From the NCBI GenBank assembly GCA_030753015.1, contig JASMDC010000004.1:84046-148045 (forward strand): DNA of 64,000 bases, read 5' to 3'. The stretch is from Candidatus Undinarchaeales archaeon (GTDB lineage Archaea > SpSt-1190 > JASMDC01). Under the pieces are notes generated by a model, which worked only from the letters and a program-made list of their open reading frames with translations, did not search any database and was not told the origin of the DNA. The position numbers were made by a program, and so were the translations under genes. This document shows, one piece after another, positions 57,974 to 64,000 of the stretch (positions are counted from its first letter, which is position 1; the number at the start of each line of letters is the position of its first letter).

Positions 57974-59011
57974 GTGCTCACAACTACCGACGGAGAGCAA
58001 GATCGCCCCTCCGCCAATCCCGTGCTCCCGAGCCTTGAGCCCGTCGTCCGGGATCTCCTGCACCTCTCTATCGACACGGATCGCATCCGCGAGGTGGCCC
58101 GTGGGCTCGACGATGAACAGCTCGGCACCCAGAAGGATGACTGGTGGCGGGGCCCGGTGTTCCTCGAGGAGGACTCGGAGCGCACTATCCAGTTCTTCAT
58201 GGTCGCCAACACGCTCAACTTCAAGTACTGGGACTCGGAGGACCCGAACAAGGTGTACGCCACGGAGTACAAGGGCACGACCTGGGACGGGGCCTACGGC
58301 ATGTTCGCCGCCCTGGTCCGAGCCCTAGATGAAGGACGGGACATCCTCGACGCCGAATACCTCGCCGGGCTCACCGACGAGGAGGCCGAGGACATCTTCC
58401 GCGGCACCGTCCCCATGCCCATGGTAAAGGAGCGCGCCGCCATCCTCCGGGAGACCGGCCAAGTGCTGCGGGACAAGTACCACGGCAGCTTCACCAACCT
58501 TATCGAACGATCCGGCCACCGTGCCTTCGATCAAGGGAACGGCATCGTGGACCGCCTTGCACGCGACTTTCCCTCCTACAGCGACACGAGCCTGTACGTG
58601 GACCGCGAAGTTGTATTCCACAAGCGAGCGCAGCTAGCTGTGGGCATGCTGTACAATCGTCTGAGGGACGGTGACTTGTTCAAGGTAGAGGACGTGGACG
58701 AGCTCACGGTATTCGCCGACTACCAGCTCCCCCGCGCACTGCGCTCCCTGGGCATTCTGAAGTACTCGGACGAGCTGGCCCAGAAGGTGGACGGGCGGGA
58801 GCTCATACCCCAGGACTCTCCCGAGGAGGTGGAGCTGCGGGCAGCCACGGTGTATGCTGCCGACCTGCTCCTGACGGAGGTCAACGCCGCCAGGGCTAAA
58901 GAGGGCAATGAGGCGGTGAGCGTGCTAAACATCGATTACTGTCTGTGGCTTGCTGGCCGGGACGCCCCAGAGGACCAGTACCACCACCTCACGGAGACCA
59001 CGGCGTACTAG
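57974..59011 (+). CDS. Queuosine salvage (DUF2419/Qng1-like) nucleotide N-glycosidase
   Basis: A 345-residue protein matching the DUF2419 family, which frees queuine from queuosine nucleotides so it can be put into tRNA. Conserved blocks visible: VANTLNFKYW near 77, YKGTTWDGAYGMFAALVRAL near 95, YHGSFTNLIERSG near 168, VVFHKRAQLAVGMLYNRL near 215, VFADYQLPRALRSLGILKYS near 243 (the Asp of FADY is a catalytic candidate), and VLNIDYCLWLAG at the end. Start GTG 57974 follows GGGGATC. A queuosine-salvage enzyme is unexpected in an archaeon, which normally makes archaeosine. Confidence 0.78.
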   Translation: MLTTTDGEQDRPSANPVLPSLEPVVRDLLHLSIDTDRIREVARGLDDEQLGTQKDDWWRGPVFLEEDSERTIQFFMVANTLNFKYWDSEDPNKVYATEYKGTTWDGAYGMFAALVRALDEGRDILDAEYLAGLTDEEAEDIFRGTVPMPMVKERAAILRETGQVLRDKYHGSFTNLIERSGHRAFDQGNGIVDRLARDFPSYSDTSLYVDREVVFHKRAQLAVGMLYNRLRDGDLFKVEDVDELTVFADYQLPRALRSLGILKYSDELAQKVDGRELIPQDSPEEVELRAATVYAADLLLTEVNAARAKEGNEAVSVLNIDYCLWLAGRDAPEDQYHHLTETTAY

Positions 59012-59048
59012 GGGATCGAATCCCTATAAAGTAAGCTCAGTAGATGGT

Positions 59049-59828
59049 CTACTCATCCTCAAGCACGTGGTTCGTGTTGACGTAGGTGCCCTTTTCCAGG
59101 TCCGCCTCGATCTCGATCCAGCCCGTCTCGTCCAGCCGGCAGGTGCCGTTCTCCATCACAACTGAGGACCCACCGTTCTCGGTGAGATACATTCCACCAG
59201 ATCTGTTACCCCCGTTGGCGAAGAGCACCATCTTGGTACCTGTCCTGCGCATGATTGTGCGGAGGTTCCCCTCGAAGAGGTCCGGTGAGTTGGGCCAGTA
59301 GGCCGGTACGAGCATGACATCGGGATTGAAGTCCGCCACCTCGCTGTAGAGCGACTTCTCACGCCCTTTGCGCATGATGTGGTTGGTCTCGATGCAAATC
59401 GGTGTCGAATAGCGCACGCCGTCGAGCTCCATCCCCCCGTCCCATTCTTCAGGGGCTTTGAACACCTTGGTCTCGTTGGAGCCGGTGTAGAGCTTGAACT
59501 TGTCGTGGTGCCAGACCTCTTCGCCATCCTTGATGCAGACCAGCGAGTTATAGAGCCCCTCGTCATCCTGACGCGCTGTCCCAAGGAAGAGCGTGAGGTT
59601 CTTCTCTCGTGAGATGTCATAGACCTCTTTCGGGACCGGAGCGTTCTTCTCGAAATAGGGTCGTGCTACTTCGGGCGAGCGCTCGAACACACCGTCCTCG
59701 TACTGCATCACGAGCTCAGGTGTGAGCACAACCGCATCGGTCGGGAACCGCTCATCGTAGAGGATGTCCATAAGCTCCTCTCGTTCCGTGCAGTTCACGA
59801 CGACGTACCGTTCCATCCGGTCAATCAT
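59049..59828 (-). CDS. Nitrilase-superfamily (carbon-nitrogen hydrolase-like) protein
   Basis: A 259-residue protein with the nitrilase catalytic triad: Glu in VLTPELVMQYE near 40, Lys in WHHDKFKLYTG near 110 and Cys in STPICIETN near 142. The surrounding segments, LFLGTARQDDEGLYNSLV and DVMLVPAYWP, fit the fold. The start is uncertain: the TATA-like GCTTAAGTATG at about 59845 makes the upstream ATG at 59843 unlikely, and ATG 59828 would be leaderless. Substrate class is not clear; an amidase or an inactive homologue are possible. Confidence 0.78.
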   Translation of the reverse strand: MIDRMERYVVVNCTEREELMDILYDERFPTDAVVLTPELVMQYEDGVFERSPEVARPYFEKNAPVPKEVYDISREKNLTLFLGTARQDDEGLYNSLVCIKDGEEVWHHDKFKLYTGSNETKVFKAPEEWDGGMELDGVRYSTPICIETNHIMRKGREKSLYSEVADFNPDVMLVPAYWPNSPDLFEGNLRTIMRRTGTKMVLFANGGNRSGGMYLTENGGSSVVMENGTCRLDETGWIEIEADLEKGTYVNTNHVLEDE

Positions 59829-59919
59829 GCCAAGAAATCCCATACTTAAGCCTTGCCTTTCGGCGTCGACGTTCGTACTGGAACAAGGACCACATCGACA
59901 CTCTCCTTTCTAAGAGCAT

Positions 59920-59997
59920 AAAAAACAGCCCCGCCCGGGAAGGCGGGGAAAGGGGATATCCCATGCGGGGAAGCATGGGAAGGGGGTACGGAACAAA
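59920..59997 (-). ncRNA. Candidate small RNA with two C-rich-loop hairpins
   Basis: Between PCMT and the nitrilase-like gene, the minus strand has its own promoter (60003-60025), a predicted start near 59997, hairpin one TCCCATGC-TTCCCC-GCATGGGA (59959-59980), hairpin two CCCCGCC-TTCCCG-GGCGGGG (59929-59948) and a T6 tail (59920-59925). The length would be about 78 bases. Both loops expose UUCCC, which is complementary to GGGA/GGAGG ribosome-binding sites, as in C-rich-loop regulatory RNAs. No protein reading frame of note is inside. The second hairpin could alternatively be a terminator for PCMT. Confidence 0.6.
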
Positions 59998-60002
59998 GTT
60001 GT

Positions 60003-60025
60003 CACTAGGGGGTAGTGTATATATA
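60003..60025 (-). promoter_or_regulatory. Small-RNA promoter with CACTA-5-TAGTG repeat
   Basis: Leftward TATA box TATATATA (60018-60025) is followed directly by the inverted repeat CACTACCCCCTAGTG (60003-60017). Half-sites resemble the ACTAC/GTAGT halves of the operators at 55253, 56357 and 57121, with a different centre. Membership of the same regulon is plausible but weaker than for the other three. Confidence 0.55.
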
Positions 60026-60041
60026 GATTGTCTTGGGTGGA

Positions 60042-60896
60042 TTAATCCCGGGCTCTGCCCGTCATTGGCACGAACCGGACGTCGAGCACGTGCCGACTGG
60101 TCACCTTTCCGTCCTTCTTCTCGACAACGGTGAGGCTCTGATAGAGCCGTGGATCCCCTAGAGGAAGAACGATCATTCCCCCTTCAGCGAGCTGGGCCAC
60201 GAGGGAGGGCGGTACGTGGTCCACTGCACAGGTGATGATGATCGCGTCGTACGGAGCATGCTCGGCCCAGCCGTCGTACCCGTCCGCGTTGAGCACGTGG
60301 ACGTTGTCGTACCCCACGGCATCGAGCGTGGCCTGGGCCCGTTCTGCAAGCGCGTCGATGATCTCGATCGAGTAGACCTCCGGCACTATGGTCGCGAGGA
60401 CTGCGGCCTGGTAACCCGAACCCGTACCTATCTCAAGTACCTTCTCGTCCCCCTTCAACCGCATCTCCTCCGTCATGAGGGCGACGATATAGGGCTGGGA
60501 GATGGTCTGACCGTGACCGATAGGAACAGGGCGGTCCTCATATGCGTAATCGCGGACATCCCCGGGCATGAAGCGATGGCGGAGGACCGAGCGCATGGCG
60601 GCCAATGTCGCCGGATCGCTAACACCCCGTCGTTCAACGGTCTCGGTCACGAGCAAGTCGCGTTCCCGAGCATAGACCTGTTCCTGAGGGTCCTCGGTAG
60701 GCGAAGGGACAGGAGGCTGACCAAGCGTCGAGGACGGTGAAGTGGACTTCGCCGCGGGCTGTGGAGATGAGGTCGGCACCATGGGCGTGTCCCCCGGCAT
60801 GAGCACGATCCGCGAGGGCTCTTCCAGCAGATAGGGGAGCGAGAGAAGCACGAGCGTAACGGAAAGGGCCAAAACCATGAGCCTGTCCCCGTCCAT
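60042..60896 (-). CDS. Membrane-anchored protein-L-isoaspartate O-methyltransferase
   Basis: A 284-residue PCMT, which repairs isoaspartate by SAM-dependent methylation. Residues about 85-284 are the standard enzyme: MRSVLRHRFMPGDVRDYAY, GHGQTISQPYIVALM near 129, VLEIGTGSGYQAAVLA (SAM loop, near 152) and GMIVLPLG near 245. Ahead lies a hydrophobic helix (MVLALSVTLVLLSLPYLL) and a Pro/Ser/Thr-rich linker (residues 35-75), so the enzyme is tethered, perhaps outside. Ordinary archaeal PCMT is about 215 residues without this. Start may be ATG 60896 or ATG 60878, which has a better ribosome site. Confidence 0.88.
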   Translation of the reverse strand: MDGDRLMVLALSVTLVLLSLPYLLEEPSRIVLMPGDTPMVPTSSPQPAAKSTSPSSTLGQPPVPSPTEDPQEQVYARERDLLVTETVERRGVSDPATLAAMRSVLRHRFMPGDVRDYAYEDRPVPIGHGQTISQPYIVALMTEEMRLKGDEKVLEIGTGSGYQAAVLATIVPEVYSIEIIDALAERAQATLDAVGYDNVHVLNADGYDGWAEHAPYDAIIITCAVDHVPPSLVAQLAEGGMIVLPLGDPRLYQSLTVVEKKDGKVTSRHVLDVRFVPMTGRARD

Positions 60897-60919
60897 GGGG
60901 AAATCTAGGACGACAAGGT

Positions 60920-60959
60920 AGAAAAAGATAATGGAAGGGGCCCGTTACCGGACCCCTTC
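60920..60959 (-). terminator. Hairpin terminator after the M14-like gene
   Basis: On the minus strand, a stem pairs AAGGGG-T-CCG with CGG-G-CCCCTT (60935-60958, one G-U pair, loop GTAA), followed by CATTATCTTTTTCTACC. It lies 12 bases after the M14-like stop, before the PCMT start. Confidence 0.75.
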
Positions 60960-60970
60960 ATCCTAACGGT

Positions 60971-62380
60971 TCAGGCGCCGTAGCCGCTGAAGGGCCCGTC
61001 GACGTCCTCGTAGAGTCCGCTGTTGTCGGTGAGCCACTCGTGAACGGCCCGCATACCGCTCCTGACCGCTCGCACCGGGGCAGCAGCTATGCTCTCTACA
61101 CTCTCGAGGAAGGCACCCTTCTTACCAAGGACCTTGCCATCGATGATCTTGTCGATCTTCTCACCGCCGACGTCCTTGTAACCCTCGCTCTGGAGCTCAT
61201 TGAGGCCGGCCTCCATGCGGTCACGCTGCTCCTCGAAGGCGGGGGCTAACCGCACGTCCACGTAGGACTTGCCGAACCACGCGCCGTACACATCGATCTC
61301 GCCACCATCGCCACGGATTGTCTGGTAGGTGTACTTGCCCACGTGGTGGGTGCGGACCTCGTACTGGTCGAAGAACTTGCCGGCCAGTGCATCCACATCC
61401 TCCACCTTGCCCTTGAGGGAGCCCAGGCGCTCGGTGGCACTGTAGCCCATGTGGGCCATGATGCCGCCCTCGACGCCGGCCACCTGTCCGTCCACGCGGT
61501 AGGAGAGCGGGTTCTCAAAGGTCTCGAAGGTGTATCCCTCGGCCCCGTGCTCCCTGGCCCACATGGTGAACACAGATATGCCGAGCCCGTCGATGAGAGG
61601 GCCGACCTCGTAGATGGCCTCCTCCTTCTTCACTACCTGGTCGGGCTGAGGGATGAGGGGCAGGACGACCTTCTCGATGAACCCGTCGTGGTAGATGTCG
61701 AATCCGCGGTCGACCGAGTTGCGGGTGATGTTCTTGCCAACACCCACTTTACCTTCGGGCACATCCTGGATGACCATGACGCCCTGGGTGGCCATGAGCG
61801 GAGACGTGGGCCCGCTGCCCAAGCTCGAGACCGTCTCGTGGAGGTCGAACACGATGGTGGGCTTGAAGTCCTCCAGCACTCCCTGAGTGGCCCTGACCTC
61901 CTCGGACTTGGACTCCTCGTTGCGGCGTCCGTGGGTTCCGTTGATGTCGCTCCACCAGCGGCCCTTGTCCAGAGGCCACAGCTCGCCGTTGCCGTTCAGG
62001 TCAACGAACTTCCGGCCTTGGTGGTCATAACCCTGAGCATCGATGCACGGGACCACGGCGATGTATGCGTCCTCCAACAGGCGTTCCATCATGGGTGTCT
62101 GTGGATCGGCGATCTCCCGGAGGATCTCCAGGGTCGCTAGCGGTCCCGCGACCTCGCCACCGTGATGGCCTGCGGTGATGAAGATGCGCTTGTCGGAGTC
62201 GGGATTGCCCGCGTAGACCACGTGCATGTCCCGCTCGTCCGACTGGCCAATGATCTCGTGCTTGAGCCCCGGGTTGGAATCGAGGACCTCGTTGAGCCGC
62301 TGCTCGTAATCCTCATAGGTCTTGTTGTCGTGGAGGTCCTTGGCATCGGACTGGATGGCGAAGAGGTCGCGATCGCTCAT
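60971..62380 (-). CDS. M14-like zinc carboxypeptidase/deacylase with C-terminal extension
   Basis: A 469-residue protein with the zinc ligands of the M14 superfamily: GHHGGEVAG near residue 72 (His-x-x-Glu) and FDLHETVSS near 180 (His), with a candidate catalytic Glu in EGYTFETFENP near 290. The N-terminal 40 residues form a helical lead. The final 100 residues are an amphipathic, Ala/Arg-rich helical tail (FLESVESIAAAPVRAVRSG) not part of the enzyme. No signal peptide. Its ATG overlaps the stop of gene C, so the two are coupled. A peptide or acyl-amino-acid substrate is likely. Confidence 0.75.
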   Translation of the reverse strand: MSDRDLFAIQSDAKDLHDNKTYEDYEQRLNEVLDSNPGLKHEIIGQSDERDMHVVYAGNPDSDKRIFITAGHHGGEVAGPLATLEILREIADPQTPMMERLLEDAYIAVVPCIDAQGYDHQGRKFVDLNGNGELWPLDKGRWWSDINGTHGRRNEESKSEEVRATQGVLEDFKPTIVFDLHETVSSLGSGPTSPLMATQGVMVIQDVPEGKVGVGKNITRNSVDRGFDIYHDGFIEKVVLPLIPQPDQVVKKEEAIYEVGPLIDGLGISVFTMWAREHGAEGYTFETFENPLSYRVDGQVAGVEGGIMAHMGYSATERLGSLKGKVEDVDALAGKFFDQYEVRTHHVGKYTYQTIRGDGGEIDVYGAWFGKSYVDVRLAPAFEEQRDRMEAGLNELQSEGYKDVGGEKIDKIIDGKVLGKKGAFLESVESIAAAPVRAVRSGMRAVHEWLTDNSGLYEDVDGPFSGYGA

Positions 62381-63855
62381 TCTTCATCCCTCCTTTCGAT
62401 GGTCATTATGCCTCTGTCCTGGTCGCTGACCTCCCATTGCTGGGCGAGCGCCATGCGATGGTACAGCGCGGTGAACGGAGCGAGGCCAACCTCGCTAGCG
62501 TCGTTGAACGCGTTGATATAGGCCTCTTCCTTCGTGTCGTACTTCAGCATCAGCTCCTCCATGTGCTCGAGCCCGGCGTGGTGCACCTGCTCGGCGCCCA
62601 CGATGCGCTCGTGAAGCTTGTCGACACCGGCGATGAGCTCCTTGGTGTGCTCTGCCATGCGCTTGTTCTTCTGCTTCTCGATGAGCTCGGTTGACGCGAT
62701 CATGTTACCGCCAATGGCTGCCTGGAAGGGCTCCAGGGCCGCCAGCCCACCGCTGAACACGCCGCTGATACCTCGGTAGAGGAAGAAGGCGCCAAGACCG
62801 TCCGAGAAGATCCTGCTGATTTTCCACCCCTTGGTGTATTGGGCCTCCTCGCTGTAGTGCTGGAGCGTCTTGCCCATCAGGATGGTGTCCTTGGCATAGT
62901 CGACGAAATGGGTGGTGATAGCGGACATCTGCTCGTCGCTCAGCTCGACGGGGCTGCGCACTGAGAGCTTGACATTCGCATCATCGCGGTCGTTTAGGAG
63001 GAAGTACATGTCGGGCGATTCGTCCACATAGACCGAGTAGCCCTCCTTCGTGGGCAGGAGATAGATGGGGACCTCACGTACGAGCTCATCCCGCTTTTCG
63101 GTTGATATATCGTCTGGTGCCTGATGGATTTCGAAGGTAGAGGTCTTCTTCTCGACGCCCAGATCGTAGTTACCGGTCACGAACTTCATGAAGCCTTGGC
63201 CGGCGTTCTTCATGGCCTCGAAGAAGCCCTTCTTCTCCCGGTTGGCTGTCTTGAACTTCTCGTGGTAGAACTCCTTGGCCTCGGTGAACTCGAGTCGTCC
63301 AGCCTCCTCTTCCATGGCCTGGTAGATCTCCTTCTCGGTGCCATGAAGGCCGTCGAAGTACTCACCTAGACCCTCGACCTTTTCCCTGAGCGCGGCGTCC
63401 TCGCCGTCAATCGCTTCAAGGCCCAGTGTGATGTCCTCGGCGATCTGCTTGCGCTCGTCACACCCCTTGAGGTCCTTCGTGAGATACTTGTAGCCCCCGT
63501 AGAGGTCGCGAGCGCCCCAGTAGCCCATGAGCGGTGACTTCGTCAGAATGGCAAGCCCACCAAAAAGGGCGCCACCAATGAACGATTTGATCGCTGGGAG
63601 CTTACCCATGTGGCCCACGACATCGGCCTTGAGCGCCTCGTTCCCGAAACCCTTAGCTGCGTACTCCTTACAATCCGCCAGCTCGCCATCGCTCAGGTCC
63701 TTGTAGGAGTACACCTCAAGATCCAGGTCGATTGAGCCGCCATCAGAGTACCCCTGGACCTCTCGGATGACGTTGTCCGCATTTAGCGGGACGTACATCT
63801 CAGGTCCCTCGATAGTCGGCAAACAGTAACCAACAATATTACCTTCGATATCCAT
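62377..63855 (-). CDS. Unknown protein C with hydrophobic hairpins, coupled to M14-like enzyme
   Basis: Not recognised; 492 residues. Two Gly-rich hydrophobic segments (SFIGGALFGGLAILTKSPLM, about 92-111, and LGAFFLYRGISGVFSGGLAA, about 350-370) lie in an otherwise helical, charged protein with a long coiled-coil-like part (about 150-230). A beta-rich domain (about 250-310, IYLLPTKEGYSVYVDESPDMYF) sits between. The layout resembles a membrane-inserting or pore-forming protein, as a guess only. A leftward TATA box TTATATACGG (63891-63900) gives a short leader. The M14-like gene begins inside its stop codon (ATGA), so the pair is expressed together. Confidence 0.7.
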   Translation of the reverse strand: MDIEGNIVGYCLPTIEGPEMYVPLNADNVIREVQGYSDGGSIDLDLEVYSYKDLSDGELADCKEYAAKGFGNEALKADVVGHMGKLPAIKSFIGGALFGGLAILTKSPLMGYWGARDLYGGYKYLTKDLKGCDERKQIAEDITLGLEAIDGEDAALREKVEGLGEYFDGLHGTEKEIYQAMEEEAGRLEFTEAKEFYHEKFKTANREKKGFFEAMKNAGQGFMKFVTGNYDLGVEKKTSTFEIHQAPDDISTEKRDELVREVPIYLLPTKEGYSVYVDESPDMYFLLNDRDDANVKLSVRSPVELSDEQMSAITTHFVDYAKDTILMGKTLQHYSEEAQYTKGWKISRIFSDGLGAFFLYRGISGVFSGGLAALEPFQAAIGGNMIASTELIEKQKNKRMAEHTKELIAGVDKLHERIVGAEQVHHAGLEHMEELMLKYDTKEEAYINAFNDASEVGLAPFTALYHRMALAQQWEVSDQDRGIMTIERRDEE

Positions 63856-63900
63856 GACTAAATCCCCTTGGCGGATTCGAGCAGGACAGGCCGTATATAA

Positions 63901-64000
63901 GGTTTTCTCTTACGGATACGGGGTGTAGAGTCCGGATATTTTTTCGCTCGAGCTTTCCTGGACTCTTGTCGCAAATAACCATGTAGTTCAGTCCTCCCTT
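63901..64000. other. Right edge of the window
   Basis: No complete gene. A minus-strand ATG near 63981 behind GGGAGG opens a frame that runs into gene C in another frame and stops; it is probably not real. A plus-strand run ATTTTTTC lies near 63939 without a clear hairpin. Confidence 0.3.

Noticed and set aside
53457-63855. Integrated provirus
   Set aside because: The region has unknown genes and shared promoters but no integrase, capsid, portal or packaging ATPase, no att-like repeats and no tRNA target in view. An integrated element beyond the right edge cannot be excluded.
1-64000. CRISPR arrays, rRNA and tRNA genes
   Set aside because: I found no regularly spaced direct repeats, no cas-like proteins, and no cloverleaf or ribosomal RNA sequence on either strand by eye. 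A tRNA scan would settle short cases.

Overview
This 64 kb window is chromosomal DNA from a GC-rich archaeon. The evidence is AT-rich TATA boxes about 25 bases ahead of leaderless or short-leader starts, a siroheme-to-heme (AhbABCD-type) gene set, HdrABC, an F420H2-oxidase-type flavodiiron protein, Lrp/AsnC and ArsR regulators, and archaeal-style glutamate synthase domains. No methanogenesis marker is present. The metabolism looks anaerobic or facultative, with molybdoenzyme respiration and a probable menaquinone pool. I cannot place the lineage from sequence alone; a Thermoplasmatota or other euryarchaeal origin is a guess.

Layout. 1-2.9 kb: hdrCBA, with hdrA running off the left edge. 3.1-9.9 kb (minus): a Tat-exported molybdopterin oxidoreductase operon (4Fe-4S subunit, NrfD membrane subunit, catalytic subunit, TorD-like chaperone) that continues into moeA and a short tatA. 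10.1-13.2 kb: a decayed NrfD tail, then anaerobic ribonucleotide reductase nrdDG. 13.2-14.3 kb: non-coding, with the relic of an IS200/IS605-type TnpB element and its right-end hairpin. 14.3-21.4 kb: a translationally coupled operon of two large glutamate-synthase proteins plus EtfB and a ferredoxin-fused EtfA, divergent from an Lrp regulator. 22-26.2 kb: a ferric-iron-type ABC transporter behind an inverted-repeat operator. 26.5-33.3 kb: Fe-S, NO and oxygen-stress genes (Mrp, Nfu, hemerythrin-DUF2249, FmdE-like, flavodiiron protein, hemerythrin, two regulators) with one decayed duplicate. 33.6 kb: a membrane protein with two tandem Cys-rich repeats.

35.3-48.3 kb (minus) is one long respiratory cluster: type II NarG/NarH-like oxidoreductase, chaperone, two ethylbenzene-dehydrogenase-type heme b subunits, a CuA domain fused to a NapH-like membrane iron-sulfur protein, a second free CuA protein, AhbA-D heme synthesis genes and a Sco protein. 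The cluster supplies a molybdoenzyme, its heme and its copper relay together. 48.6-53.5 kb holds a flavin-barrel/UbiA fusion, an Lrp regulator, a MOSC protein, a tiny CPPC peptide, MobA and FdhD, so molybdenum-cofactor supply flanks both oxidoreductase operons.

53.5-64 kb is an accessory-looking region: unknown proteins, TatD, a HAD hydrolase, a queuosine-salvage (DUF2419) homologue, a nitrilase-like protein, a membrane-anchored PCMT, an M14-like peptidase and a candidate small RNA. Two unknown proteins share an exactly 66-residue C-terminal module. Their genes and the HAD gene share a TATA box followed by a palindrome, and the candidate small RNA has a weaker version of it. This looks like a small, previously unlabelled regulon and is the best candidate here for an undescribed system. 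All coordinates and starts come from reading the sequence by eye; no database search was possible.
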